Below, piece by piece: positions 26,168 to 35,258 of a stretch of 64,000 bases of DNA. A model generated the notes under the pieces. That model did no database searches, had not been told where the DNA came from, and was given only the letters and a program-made list of their open reading frames with translations. Positions within the stretch are counted from its first letter, which is position 1; the number at the start of each line of letters is the position of its first letter. The stretch comes from CAYPLH01 sp964411505 (GTDB lineage Bacteria; Bacillota; Clostridia; CAYPLH01; DUMO01): positions 1 through 64,000 of the forward strand of contig CAYPLH010000006.1 in assembly GCA_964411505.1 (NCBI GenBank). The letters are read 5' to 3'. Both the position numbers and the translations under genes were made by a program.

Positions 26168-27826
26168 TTACTTAAGCACTGCTCCGGTACTTGCAGAAGA
26201 CACCAGTCTTGCATACCTTCCAAGATAACCTGTGGTAATTTTAGGCTCAGGGGCTTTCAATTCTGACATTCTGGATTTCAGCTGGTCATCGGTCACTTCT
26301 ACATTTAATTTCCCTCCGGGAATATCTATACTGATAATATCACCTTCCTCAACTAAAGCTATAGGACCTTGCTCCATTGCTTCGGGGGAAATATGTCCGA
26401 TTGCCGCTCCCCGGGTAGCACCTGAAAATCTTCCGTCTGTAAGCAACGCAACATCTTTATCCAATCCCATACCTGCTATTGCCGATGTGGGACTTAACAT
26501 TTCTCGCATCCCCGGTCCACCTTTGGGTCCCTCATAACGTATAACTATAACATCACCTTTTTTAATGTTTCCATTATAAATGGAATCTATAGCTGTTTCT
26601 TCCGAGTCAAAGACTCGAGCAGGTCCTCGGTGTACAAGCATCTCCTGAGCTACTGCAGATCTTTTTACAACTGCCCCATCGGGTGCAATATTACCTTTTA
26701 AAACTGCAATACCGCCTGTTGTGCTGTATGGCTCATTTATATCTTTTATAACATTATAATCAAGCACCTGTGCTTTTTCAATGTTATCTCCTACAGTTCC
26801 ACCTGTAACCGTAATAAGCTCAGTATGAATTAAATTCTTTTTGGAAAGCTCCTTCATAACTGCCTGCACGCCTCCTGCTGCATAAAGGTCTTGTACATGA
26901 TGATGTCCAGCAGGAGCTAGTTTGCATAGATTAGGAACTCTCCCGCTTATCTGGTTTATGATGTCAAGATCAATTTTAATCCCTGCTTCATAAGCTATGG
27001 CAGGAAGATGAAGAACTGAGTTTGTTGAACAACCAAGTGCCATATCAACTGTAAGTGCGTTTTCAAAAGCTCTTTCATTAAATATATCTCTTGGTTTTAT
27101 GTCTTTTTCGATAAGTTCAATTATCTTCATTCCAGCTTTTTTGGCAAGTCTTATTCTTTCTGCATAAACCGCCGGAATGGTACCATTGCCTGGAAGCCCG
27201 ATTCCTAGAACTTCAGTCAGGCAGTTCATCGAATTAGCTGTGAACATTCCAGAGCATGACCCACAACTCGGGCATGCATTATCCTCAAGACACCTTACCT
27301 CTTCCTCGCTCATTTTTCCAGCTTTAAATGAGCCAACTGCTTCAAACATGCTATTTAAGTCTAAATACTGACCATTCATCTTGATTGAAATCATCGGTCC
27401 TCCACTTATAACAATAGAAGGCACGTTGATTCTTGCCGCTGCCATAAGCATACCTGGTACAATCTTATCGCAGTTAGGTATAAATACCATTCCGTCAAAA
27501 CTATGAGCAAGCCCCATAATCTCACAGGAGTCAGCAATCAGCTCACGGGAGGCAAGAGAGTATTTCATACCTGTATGCCCCATAGCAATTCCATCGCAAA
27601 CACCTATTGCACCAAACTCAATCGGTGTGCCGCCAGCCATTCTCACGCCAGCTTTTACTGCTTCTGTTATCTTATCAAGATTTATATGTCCCGGTATTAT
27701 TTCACTGTATGAATTGGCAATCCCTATAAGGGGTCTTGATATTTCTTCATCAGTATACCCCATTGCTTTGAATAACGATCTGTGGGGTGCCCGTTCAATT
27801 CCCATTTTAACTATATCACTTTTCAT
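26168..27826 (-). CDS. ilvD: Dihydroxy-acid dehydratase
   Basis: This iron-sulfur enzyme makes 2-oxo acids in valine/isoleucine synthesis. The 552-residue protein carries the cluster cysteines in FIPNCDKIVPGML and ACPSCGSCSGMFTANSMNC and the C-terminal block LLTDGRFSGATRGAAIGHISPEA. It starts MKSDIVKMGIERAPHRSL behind GAGGAAAA. It is the promoter-proximal gene of ilvD-ilvB. The 230-base upstream gap shows no T-box signature, only a possible TATAAT. Confidence 0.97.
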   Translation of the reverse strand: MKSDIVKMGIERAPHRSLFKAMGYTDEEISRPLIGIANSYSEIIPGHINLDKITEAVKAGVRMAGGTPIEFGAIGVCDGIAMGHTGMKYSLASRELIADSCEIMGLAHSFDGMVFIPNCDKIVPGMLMAAARINVPSIVISGGPMISIKMNGQYLDLNSMFEAVGSFKAGKMSEEEVRCLEDNACPSCGSCSGMFTANSMNCLTEVLGIGLPGNGTIPAVYAERIRLAKKAGMKIIELIEKDIKPRDIFNERAFENALTVDMALGCSTNSVLHLPAIAYEAGIKIDLDIINQISGRVPNLCKLAPAGHHHVQDLYAAGGVQAVMKELSKKNLIHTELITVTGGTVGDNIEKAQVLDYNVIKDINEPYSTTGGIAVLKGNIAPDGAVVKRSAVAQEMLVHRGPARVFDSEETAIDSIYNGNIKKGDVIVIRYEGPKGGPGMREMLSPTSAIAGMGLDKDVALLTDGRFSGATRGAAIGHISPEAMEQGPIALVEEGDIISIDIPGGKLNVEVTDDQLKSRMSELKAPEPKITTGYLGRYARLVSSASTGAVLK

Positions 27827-28058
27827 AATTTTTCCTCGCTTTACTTCAATCTTTTATTAAAGCTACTTTATCATATGATTATACATTACCCGGTTACTAT
27901 TTGTACATGAATACATGCACAAATACCAGTTATTACAGGTGTAAGCATTTACTGTTCACGCACCTCTGAATCAGTTAAGTAAAGAATAATATCTAATACA
28001 GCTAATTGCAGTGAAGCTCAGGAAAACTACAAATCACCCACCACGAATAAAACCCGCT

Positions 28059-28766
28059 CTAAAGCATCCAGTTAATTATAAAATTATTATTGTAGAAAAA
28101 CTTAGCTGCAGCAGAGTTGTCAATAGCTGTAAAAACTCCCGAAAAAGCTGGCATTGTTTGGAAAAGCATCAAAGCTGCCAAAATCAAATATACCATGAGG
28201 AAGCCTTCAACTGTACCAAATGCAAGCCCGCCCACTTTATCTAATTGCTTTAAAATAGGAAGCTTTACAACACCAGACAGTAAAAGCTTTAACAACACAA
28301 GCCCAAATCTGACTGCAATAAAAAGTAACACAAGACTTATAATGTTAACTACAACCTCTGCAAGTCCTCCTCCAAGACTTTCAATAATGCCATTAAAATC
28401 AATTATTTTTGACAAATCAATCTTATCTAAAAGAGGCTCCTTAAAAATATTAGGTAGCTTAAAGCCATCTATCACTGTTCCAACAGAGTTTTTCAACGCA
28501 GTTCTTGTATCAGATTGAGCTTGGACAGATGCGCTAAGTGCCGGAAGATTTCTAATATTATCAGTTATTCTCATCTTAACGTTTGCAAAAATAGAAGTTT
28601 CCATTAAAAAATTTGCTACTACAGGATAATACTTAACAGAAACTATAATAGCAACAAAATAAGAAGCTATCCGAAATACCGAAAGAATAAATCCACTAAG
28701 GAAACCTACAAATGCAAATAATGCAATAATACCCAAAACAGCCCCATCGCTCCAATTAAATCCCAT
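28059..28766 (-). CDS. CvpA family membrane protein
   Basis: The 235-residue product resembles the CvpA (colicin V production) family, whose cellular job in Firmicutes is not settled. It has four hydrophobic segments: about 8-45 (GIIALFAFVGFLSGF), 48-56, 148-170 (NIISLVLLFIAVRFGLVLL) and 190-210, with a soluble loop holding the NGIIESLGGGLAEVV stretch. It stands between ilvD and a DUF5711 protein gene, on the same strand as both. No function is assigned beyond the family. Confidence 0.8.
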   Translation of the reverse strand: MGFNWSDGAVLGIIALFAFVGFLSGFILSVFRIASYFVAIIVSVKYYPVVANFLMETSIFANVKMRITDNIRNLPALSASVQAQSDTRTALKNSVGTVIDGFKLPNIFKEPLLDKIDLSKIIDFNGIIESLGGGLAEVVVNIISLVLLFIAVRFGLVLLKLLLSGVVKLPILKQLDKVGGLAFGTVEGFLMVYLILAALMLFQTMPAFSGVFTAIDNSAAAKFFYNNNFIINWML

Positions 28767-28918
28767 TTAACACCCCTCCCTCATTTTACCAGTACCCAAA
28801 CACCATATCTTCAAAATCCATTTAAGTATTATTAATACTCAGAAAGTCATATTGTATAGAATTATTGCATTCTATACAATATTCTTTTTGAGCAATAATC
28901 ATTTATAAGAATAACTGA

Positions 28919-30115
28919 TTAATAAGTTTTAATTATTGACACACCTTGTTTTGTGACTAATGCAGCTTCAAGCCTGCTAAAAAAGTAAACACTCTTAATA
29001 TCTGATTTTGATGAATATGTGCTTAGAAGCTTGCCCTTCCTATTAACAAAGCTAACCATCCTTCCAGAATTTACCGCAATAATATCACTATACGCATTGA
29101 TATTTAAAATCTCTTTTTCAATATTGTGTTTTGCAAAAACCTCACCTTTTGAGTTCAATATAATAACCTCTGGTCTTTTTTTCAAAAGACTTCCTAACGT
29201 ATTATCCCCGCTTGCCGCCACTGCAGTATATCCACCTTCCAGTATATTAGCACTGTACACCTTTCTTCCACCAAAGTTGTTTCCCCATATAAGTGATCCA
29301 TCTGTTTTATAGCAGGCTGCCCCTGTATCTCCCGAAGCTAAAACATGATTTCTGTCTATAAAGTATATAGCTGAATAAACTTGATTTACGTCAGATACCG
29401 CCCCAGCTTTTGTTTCGCCAAATATATCAAGAAACTCAATGCTGCTAATGACAGAAACTCCAGAAGTATTGACACAGTTTACAGCAATTGTCCTATTGTC
29501 AGGTGAAACCTTGGCACTTAAAATATAAATACCAGAAAAACCTTTTGTGAAGATTTCATTTCCACTGTTGTCAAAAAGAGTTAATGTTGCTTTTAACCCC
29601 TTTGCTTCCTTTATTACAGTAACGTAGCCATTACTGTTTACATCCACATTTATTATGTTTTCACTAAATTCTTTTTCCCAATCAATATAACTTCCATTTA
29701 CTGCATATAGTTCCTTTCCACCAATATCTGCTATGATAAGGCTAGATCCACTTTTTTTTAATATTGGGTTATTAATTTTAGTTGGGTACTCCCAAAGCGT
29801 TTTCCCTTGTTTATCTATAAACTTAATAGCTTGGCTATTACACTCTACCAATTGATCCTTATATGTAATAAAGGCTGAGTTCTCAAACCCGATTATTTCA
29901 TTTATTACTTTCTGTCCGTCCTTTTCTCCCAACTCTAACAACTTGTTTTCAATAAAATCTTTTATATTATAACCTTCTGTGCTCATATTCGGATTATTAA
30001 AATATAAGAATAAAAACAGACCAGCTACAATCCCAATAAGAATCAGCAATATAATTAAGCTTAATCGATTGTTAGTCTGCACATCACTTATGACATCTTT
30101 CTCGTGTACTTCCAT
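28919..30115 (-). CDS. DUF5711-type membrane-anchored beta-propeller-like protein
   Basis: From the ATG at 30113-30115 (MEVHEKDVISD), with AGGTGG upstream, the product has 398 residues. A short cytoplasmic N-terminus is followed by one membrane helix (about 19-39, SLIILLILIGIVAGLFLFLY). The outer part is made of repeated beta-strand blocks of PQQ/WD-like style (for example KFIDKQGKTLWEYPT, SYIDWEKEF, CYKTDGSLIWGNNF), suggesting a seven- or eight-bladed propeller. The family is common in Clostridia and its role is unknown; an envelope or sporulation-linked scaffold is a guess. Confidence 0.7.
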   Translation of the reverse strand: MEVHEKDVISDVQTNNRLSLIILLILIGIVAGLFLFLYFNNPNMSTEGYNIKDFIENKLLELGEKDGQKVINEIIGFENSAFITYKDQLVECNSQAIKFIDKQGKTLWEYPTKINNPILKKSGSSLIIADIGGKELYAVNGSYIDWEKEFSENIINVDVNSNGYVTVIKEAKGLKATLTLFDNSGNEIFTKGFSGIYILSAKVSPDNRTIAVNCVNTSGVSVISSIEFLDIFGETKAGAVSDVNQVYSAIYFIDRNHVLASGDTGAACYKTDGSLIWGNNFGGRKVYSANILEGGYTAVAASGDNTLGSLLKKRPEVIILNSKGEVFAKHNIEKEILNINAYSDIIAVNSGRMVSFVNRKGKLLSTYSSKSDIKSVYFFSRLEAALVTKQGVSIIKTY

Positions 30116-30198
30116 AATTTCCACCTAAATTTTTTTATTACATTTTACCATAATCAAGAGTAAAATGATATATATTTCTCTAGTTGGTCAGTTAGAAA

Positions 30199-30247
30199 AA
30201 ATTCCGGTGCTTCTAGATTAGCTCATCCACGAATACCGGAATTTTTA
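30199..30247 (-). terminator. Terminator of the ABC/DUF4340 operon
   Basis: AAATTCCGGT and ACCGGAATTT pair around a 27-base loop, with T runs on both strands. It lies about 100 bases past the DUF4340 stop. Confidence 0.65.
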
Positions 30248-30349
30248 TATTATCATAACTTTTTTTAAAAAAAGATTGAAGTAGCTAATCATTTTTTTGC
30301 TTGTATTCTCCCTCAGCTGCCTGATAAAACGGCTCTAAGGTAAAATATC

Positions 30350-31735
30350 TTATTTGCCTTCTTTATCCATGGCTTCTATCAAGTTCTTACGCGTTACTCT
30401 AAGGCTATCATCGCTACTTAGCTTCTTTTTATTAACTACAAGCCCTGTATAATCACCATTCTTAACTACATAATAATAATAATCATCTCTGGATACATAT
30501 TCAAGCTTTATTTCTTCTCCATCCTTCAAAAAGTAGGTAATAGTTATTTCAGAGATACCTTCAGGTTTTCCATCAATGTCAACCTCATCCCTAATACCTG
30601 CTATTAAAAGACCTTGGTAGTACTTTTTGAAATAAAAGTCTCCCTTATGATCCGTTACTGAAGCGTCCCTACCATTTAAAGTGAACTTATCGTTGTCTGA
30701 ATCTTCAGGATCGGTTTGTATTTCTGAAACATCAGTAGTCCCATCAATTTCAACCACAACCTTATTCACATTCTGAATATTCGGAAGGGCAACAAAAGAG
30801 TCAACCACTTCTTCCACAGGAACATCTAGGAAATTTACAACATTAACATCAAGATTGAAAACATCATCTCTGTCAGCTAATTTGGCATATATATTGCTAC
30901 CTGCAGTCTCATTTCCAAACGAAATACTATTCTCGTAGTCATTTGTCTTAAAGGATAATACATATTTAGGATTATCAAGACCAAAAACTGCAAGATCAGA
31001 GCTATCCTTTACATATGTTTTTACCTGCAGAGTACTGATTGCTGTTGTAATCTCATCTATTTTAGCCAAGTTAGCATTAGCCGCAAGAGGCTCTGAAAGC
31101 ACCCATATATCCCCATCTTTATAGGAATCGAAGGCATTAGCGCCATTTCTTTTTAATGCTATCTGTGTGAAATCTTCAACTGCAATTTCAAATAATGTAA
31201 CAAGCTTCAGATCGTTTTTGGTTATTAATATCCCTTCACTCTCATATGTGCCTATTGTATAAACCTTGTCTCCTCCGGGTAGCATGGCATAATAAGCTCC
31301 CTTTGTAGGTGTCAAATTTCCTATCAAAATTGAGTATTCAGTTCCATCATCAAGATATGCAGTTGCATGCACAGGTTTATCCAGTCCATATACTGAAAGA
31401 TCCTTGGGGTTTTCTTCAATCTCCTTTTCAACGAATATGGAACTCATTCTTATCGCTATGCTTCTTACTCGACTGTTGTCAATCCTCATATCCTTATCTG
31501 ACTCAAGCTGCCAGTTATCCTTATCAACTTTGTTCAGCACAAATTCTTCTTCAGGATATCTGACTACAACTTTGTTTACCTTAAGTGAATCAAAGTCCAC
31601 TATTTTTACTGAAGTCGATGGTTTATAACTAGGTCCTGTATCTTCTTCGGGCACCCTGTCTTTAAGCAAGTAGAAGGCTCCGATTGCAACAGCCAGAACT
31701 ACCACGAGAATAATGGCATTTCTGTATAACCTCAT
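30350..31735 (-). CDS. DUF4340 domain membrane-anchored protein
   Basis: The last gene of a four-gene ABC operon. The ATG at 31733-31735 overlaps the previous stop as ATGA, giving 461 residues. One N-terminal membrane helix (about 6-24, AIILVVVLAVAIGAFYLL) is followed by two repeated beta-rich units: WQLESDKDMRIDNSRVRSIA and YGLDKPVHATAYLDDGTEY in the first, and VFGLDNPKYVLSF in the second. DUF4340 proteins usually travel with GldG-type genes, as here. The protein probably lies outside the membrane, but its ligand is unknown. Confidence 0.85.
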   Translation of the reverse strand: MRLYRNAIILVVVLAVAIGAFYLLKDRVPEEDTGPSYKPSTSVKIVDFDSLKVNKVVVRYPEEEFVLNKVDKDNWQLESDKDMRIDNSRVRSIAIRMSSIFVEKEIEENPKDLSVYGLDKPVHATAYLDDGTEYSILIGNLTPTKGAYYAMLPGGDKVYTIGTYESEGILITKNDLKLVTLFEIAVEDFTQIALKRNGANAFDSYKDGDIWVLSEPLAANANLAKIDEITTAISTLQVKTYVKDSSDLAVFGLDNPKYVLSFKTNDYENSISFGNETAGSNIYAKLADRDDVFNLDVNVVNFLDVPVEEVVDSFVALPNIQNVNKVVVEIDGTTDVSEIQTDPEDSDNDKFTLNGRDASVTDHKGDFYFKKYYQGLLIAGIRDEVDIDGKPEGISEITITYFLKDGEEIKLEYVSRDDYYYYVVKNGDYTGLVVNKKKLSSDDSLRVTRKNLIEAMDKEGK

Positions 31736-33195
31736 AAATGTCTCCTCCTCACCCATACATAGACACCTGTACCAAGAATTAAAAGAGGAATAACTATCAT
31801 AACAACAGCAGCCATTACATTAGCCTCAAGTTGTGTATTGTCCAACCTTCTCACTTCATATTTCTTGGGAAGAATCATAATCTCATCTTCTCTTTCATCG
31901 GTCATCCACTGTATTGAATTGAAAAACACATATATTCCATAAGGCGAAATGCCCTCATAAACACTGTCTGATAAAAAATCACCATCTCCAAAGACTATTA
32001 ATTTTGAAGGTTCATACCCGCCTTCATCCAGTACTGAAACGGCAAGATTCAAAGGTCCTTGAGTGTTTTGCCCCCTTGATGCATCAATAAGCTCACCTAT
32101 AGCCACCTCACTGGTTGTAATCATTGGGTTAACCTTTATATATTCTTTAGTATTCTTGAGTATATTTATGCTCCGGCTCCGAGGTATCAACACAGATATA
32201 CCTGCATTTGCAAGATCTCGCGTTACATCAGTGTTTTGGATAATGGGAATCAGATCAGTAGGGCTGTTGGCCAAAAATCTGTTCTGATCATTTTCTCTTG
32301 CAACATCATAATTCAAAGAGACTCCATAGTCCTGCAAAATACTCTGGAAATTTGCAAGGTCGGGATCCTGATCAATAGGGTCAAACATCATTATAGCATT
32401 GCCGCCATTATCCATGTATTCCATCAACCTTTCCCTTTCAGCTTGGGCAAGATCCTTTTGAGGGCTGGCTACAATTATCATTTCCGCATCATCGGGTACT
32501 TTTTCCTCAGTCAAAAGATTGATTTCTTTAACATCATAATTATTTCTGTCAAGATAATCCTTAACAACGCTGTAATCTTTATCTATTGACCTTTCATTGT
32601 GTCCGGCAAGGAAATAAATTGTGGGCGTATATTCGGCGGTTACATATTTAATTGCCCCTGTTATAGCAGGTTCGGCATTTGAACCTGTAACGTAAGACTC
32701 AAAATTCTGTGTGTAGGTAAAATCAAACATATCATAGTAGTTAATAACTTTTATTTTACTCCCACATTTTACAACATAATCACTCATTTTTATCGATTTC
32801 AATTCATCAGGATCAATTTCCTTATAAATACCGGGGTTTCTATCTGGATCTACATAACGCACCTTTATATAACTGCTTCTTTTTGCATACTGGCTCAGAA
32901 TTTCATCAATCTCCTTCAGATCATTGCTGTCATTAATTCTGCTCTCATCAACCAGTCCGATAATTTCAACATCCTTATCAAGGTCGTCCAAGATTTCATA
33001 AGTTGTTTCGCCTATAGAAAAGAGCTTCTCAGGTGTAAGATCCCACTTTATGTCTGTCAGATCCACAAGCATATTGATAACAACAACAAGTGCTATAACA
33101 GCAACTATCAATATAATTGAGTTGGAACCATACTTCAGTCCTCTGCTCTTTAACATTTTTCCAAATACATTTTTAAAGCTAAATTTATTTTTCAT
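31732..33195 (-). CDS. GldG-like ABC transporter auxiliary protein
   Basis: The 487-residue protein has a membrane helix near the N-terminus (about 26-47) and another near the end (about 458-480, VMIVIPLLILGTGVYVW). Between them is the extracellular ABC-type auxiliary domain with KWDLTPEKLFSIG, PTIYFLAGHNERS and GGNAIMMFDPID. In Bacteroidetes GldG joins GldA and GldF in a gliding-associated ABC complex; in Firmicutes the same set is found without gliding and its substrate is unknown. It begins six bases after the permease gene and overlaps the DUF4340 gene. Confidence 0.87.
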   Translation of the reverse strand: MKNKFSFKNVFGKMLKSRGLKYGSNSIILIVAVIALVVVINMLVDLTDIKWDLTPEKLFSIGETTYEILDDLDKDVEIIGLVDESRINDSNDLKEIDEILSQYAKRSSYIKVRYVDPDRNPGIYKEIDPDELKSIKMSDYVVKCGSKIKVINYYDMFDFTYTQNFESYVTGSNAEPAITGAIKYVTAEYTPTIYFLAGHNERSIDKDYSVVKDYLDRNNYDVKEINLLTEEKVPDDAEMIIVASPQKDLAQAERERLMEYMDNGGNAIMMFDPIDQDPDLANFQSILQDYGVSLNYDVARENDQNRFLANSPTDLIPIIQNTDVTRDLANAGISVLIPRSRSINILKNTKEYIKVNPMITTSEVAIGELIDASRGQNTQGPLNLAVSVLDEGGYEPSKLIVFGDGDFLSDSVYEGISPYGIYVFFNSIQWMTDEREDEIMILPKKYEVRRLDNTQLEANVMAAVVMIVIPLLILGTGVYVWVRRRHL

Positions 33196-33201
33196 ATGCT
33201 A

Positions 33202-33906
33202 TCACCCCTGACTCCAGCGTCTTTTTTCTATTACTCTTACAGTTAGGAAAAGAAAAACAGTTGTAAAGCTAAGGTAGTATACAATCGCGTTCAGATTCAA
33301 AATGCCAAGGTTGAAATCACCGTACCTTGACATCAGTGAAAACCAATTTAGTACCTGTGACAAAAATCCTCCCAACATACTTGATATTGCGTCCATAAGC
33401 CATATTACCAACAGTATTACAAAAGTTATTATTGCAGCAATAATCTGGTTTTCAGTTAGGGATGACGCGAATATTCCAATTGAAATGAAGGTTGTACCTA
33501 ATAGAATGAACCCTATAAACCCCCCAATTGTCTGAGCCACTGGCGGGTTACCGAAAATTGAAAGTATCAGTGGGTAAACAAGTGTGATTGCTGTCATCAC
33601 TAAAAACACAAAAATCAAAGCGAGGAACTTGCCAAGTACAATATCCATAATCTTTACTGGACTTGTTAAAAGAAGCACCTCAGTACCATTTTTTCTGTCT
33701 TCAGCATAGCTTCTCATAGTCAGTATAGGTACAAAAAACAGCAATATAAATCCCATACTTGAAAGGTTCGAATTAAAATCAGCATATCCCCCGTATAAAT
33801 TAGGCAAGAAGAATATGGAGCAGAGTAATATATAAAACCCTATCAAAACATAGGCTATTGGAGAATAGAAATACGATTTGACTTCCCTTTTTAAAACAGC
33901 AAACAT
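33202..33906 (-). CDS. ABC transporter permease (GldF-like, ABC-2 type)
   Basis: The 234-residue integral membrane protein has six hydrophobic segments, starting at about 17-37 (YVLIGFYILLCSIFFLPNL), and the ABC-2 sequence PILTMRSYAEDRKNGTEVLLLTSP in the loop that contacts the ATPase. It begins two bases after the ATPase gene. Together with the ATPase and the GldG-like protein it makes an exporter-like complex of unknown cargo. Confidence 0.88.
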   Translation of the reverse strand: MFAVLKREVKSYFYSPIAYVLIGFYILLCSIFFLPNLYGGYADFNSNLSSMGFILLFFVPILTMRSYAEDRKNGTEVLLLTSPVKIMDIVLGKFLALIFVFLVMTAITLVYPLILSIFGNPPVAQTIGGFIGFILLGTTFISIGIFASSLTENQIIAAIITFVILLVIWLMDAISSMLGGFLSQVLNWFSLMSRYGDFNLGILNLNAIVYYLSFTTVFLFLTVRVIEKRRWSQG

Positions 33907-33908
33907 AA

Positions 33909-34856
33909 TCAGCCAACCTCCTTCTCTTCAGTCACTATTCTTAAGAATATATCCTCTAGGGACATATCCAGCGACTTCAATTCAAGTATAGGATATCCAA
34001 CCTTTGCAAGCTCAAAGAATACAGGTCTTCTAACATCAATATCCTTTTCAGTTTCAATAATATAATCACATATATCCTTTTCATTGCTAGGATGGGGTTC
34101 AACATACCTTATCCCATAAACTTCCTTAAGCAGGTTTACAATAGATTTTTGCGGACCCGCTATTCTTATTGTAAATTTTGTAGACTTCCCAAAACCTTTG
34201 GATAGGTTTTCTGGTGTATCTATAGCAGCAATTTTTCCTTCGTTTATTATTACTACTCGATCACATACTGCACTCACTTCGGGCAAAATATGTGAGCTCA
34301 AAATTATCGTGTGCTCTTTAGACAGTGCTTTAATTAGTCTTCTAATTTCAATAATCTGTTGGGGATCAAGTCCGACTGTAGGCTCGTCCAACACCAAAAC
34401 CTCCGGATTCCCTATAAGTGATTGTGCCAAACCAACCCTTTGCTTATAACCCTTAGATAGATTCTTTACCATTCTGTCTTTAACATTGGTTATCTTAACA
34501 AGTTCCATTATGTCGTTTATTTGACTTTTCCTCTTTTTCTTATCAACAAGTTTAAGTTCACTGATAAAATACAAAAAGTCTTTTACAACCATGTCAAAAT
34601 AAAGTGGTGGGCGTTCTGGCAAATATCCTATTCTTTTTTTTACTTCCATTTGATTTTCAAGGATATCATAGCCACATACCTTAACGGTACCACTGGTGGA
34701 TGGAATAAAACCGGTAATGATATTCATCGTAGTTGATTTTCCTGCACCGTTAGGTCCAAGAAAACCAAGGATTTCGCCTTTTTCCACTCTAAAGTTGAGA
34801 TCCTTCACACCGGTTATCAAACCATAATTCTTGGTTAAATCGATGATTTCGATCAT
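33909..34856 (-). CDS. ABC transporter ATP-binding protein
   Basis: The true start is the ATG at 34854-34856 (MIEIIDLTKNYG) behind GGGGGGAAG; 50 further in-frame codons upstream are not supported. The 315-residue ATPase shows Walker A GPNGAGKST, the signature LSKGYKQRVGLAQ, Walker B VLVLDEPT and the switch histidine in LSSHILPE. It powers the co-encoded ABC-2 permease. Its family (CcmA/GldA type) is common to antibiotic, Na+ and gliding exporters, so cargo cannot be named. Confidence 0.93.
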   Translation of the reverse strand: MIEIIDLTKNYGLITGVKDLNFRVEKGEILGFLGPNGAGKSTTMNIITGFIPSTSGTVKVCGYDILENQMEVKKRIGYLPERPPLYFDMVVKDFLYFISELKLVDKKKRKSQINDIMELVKITNVKDRMVKNLSKGYKQRVGLAQSLIGNPEVLVLDEPTVGLDPQQIIEIRRLIKALSKEHTIILSSHILPEVSAVCDRVVIINEGKIAAIDTPENLSKGFGKSTKFTIRIAGPQKSIVNLLKEVYGIRYVEPHPSNEKDICDYIIETEKDIDVRRPVFFELAKVGYPILELKSLDMSLEDIFLRIVTEEKEVG

Positions 34857-35024
34857 GTGCTTCCCCCCTAATAATAGTCTTGCACGTAGATTCACAATAA
34901 TACTAATACTAATACTATCATACTTCATTATGGAAGAAACTTTTGAATAAAATATGAACAAATTGTAACTAATAAGTTGCTGTTCGGATGTGAGAAAATT
35001 AGACAAAAATCTTTGTTGTGTTGG

Positions 35025-35170
35025 TGGGAGGGTTGGTGGGTTGGAAAGTTGGAAGGTTGGAAAGTTGGAAAGTTGGTAGGTTGGAAGGTCGGAAGGTTGG
35101 TAGGTTGGAAGGTCGGAAGGTTGGTAGGTTGGAAGGTCGGAAGGTTGGTAGGTTGGAAAGTTGGAAAGGG
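35025..35170. repeat. Tandem repeat array (GGTTGGAA-type, with a 24-bp unit)
   Basis: About 140 bases are made of degenerate GGTTGGAA or GTTGGAAA units. Within them three perfect copies of a 24-base unit lie head to tail at 35077-35100, 35101-35124 and 35125-35148. There are no spacers, so it is not a CRISPR array. It lies between the ABC operon and the P-type ATPase gene. Confidence 0.9.
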
Positions 35171-35221
35171 GCTTGCGCCCCTCTGTTTATTTAGGTTGTT
35201 AAGCGAAGTCTACAACAAAAA

Positions 35222-35255
35222 GCGAAAGGGGCTCGATGCCCTCGAGCTTTTATTT
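35222..35255 (-). terminator. Hairpin terminator downstream of the P-type ATPase gene
   Basis: GCTCGA and TCGAGC pair around a five-base loop directly after the ATPase stop codon. The T run is better on the plus strand, so it may be bidirectional. A second GC hairpin (GGGGC-TTGC-GCCCC) lies at 35167-35182. Confidence 0.5.
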
Positions 35256-35258
35256 TGC

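Noticed and set aside
27827..28058. T-box or other amino-acid riboswitch upstream of ilvD
   Set aside because: No AGGGTGGNACCGCG-like antiterminator sequence or terminator is present; the gap is only about 230 bases.
35025..35170. Possible CRISPR array
   Set aside because: The 24-bp units are directly adjacent, without spacers, and are built from an 8-bp sub-repeat; no cas genes nearby.
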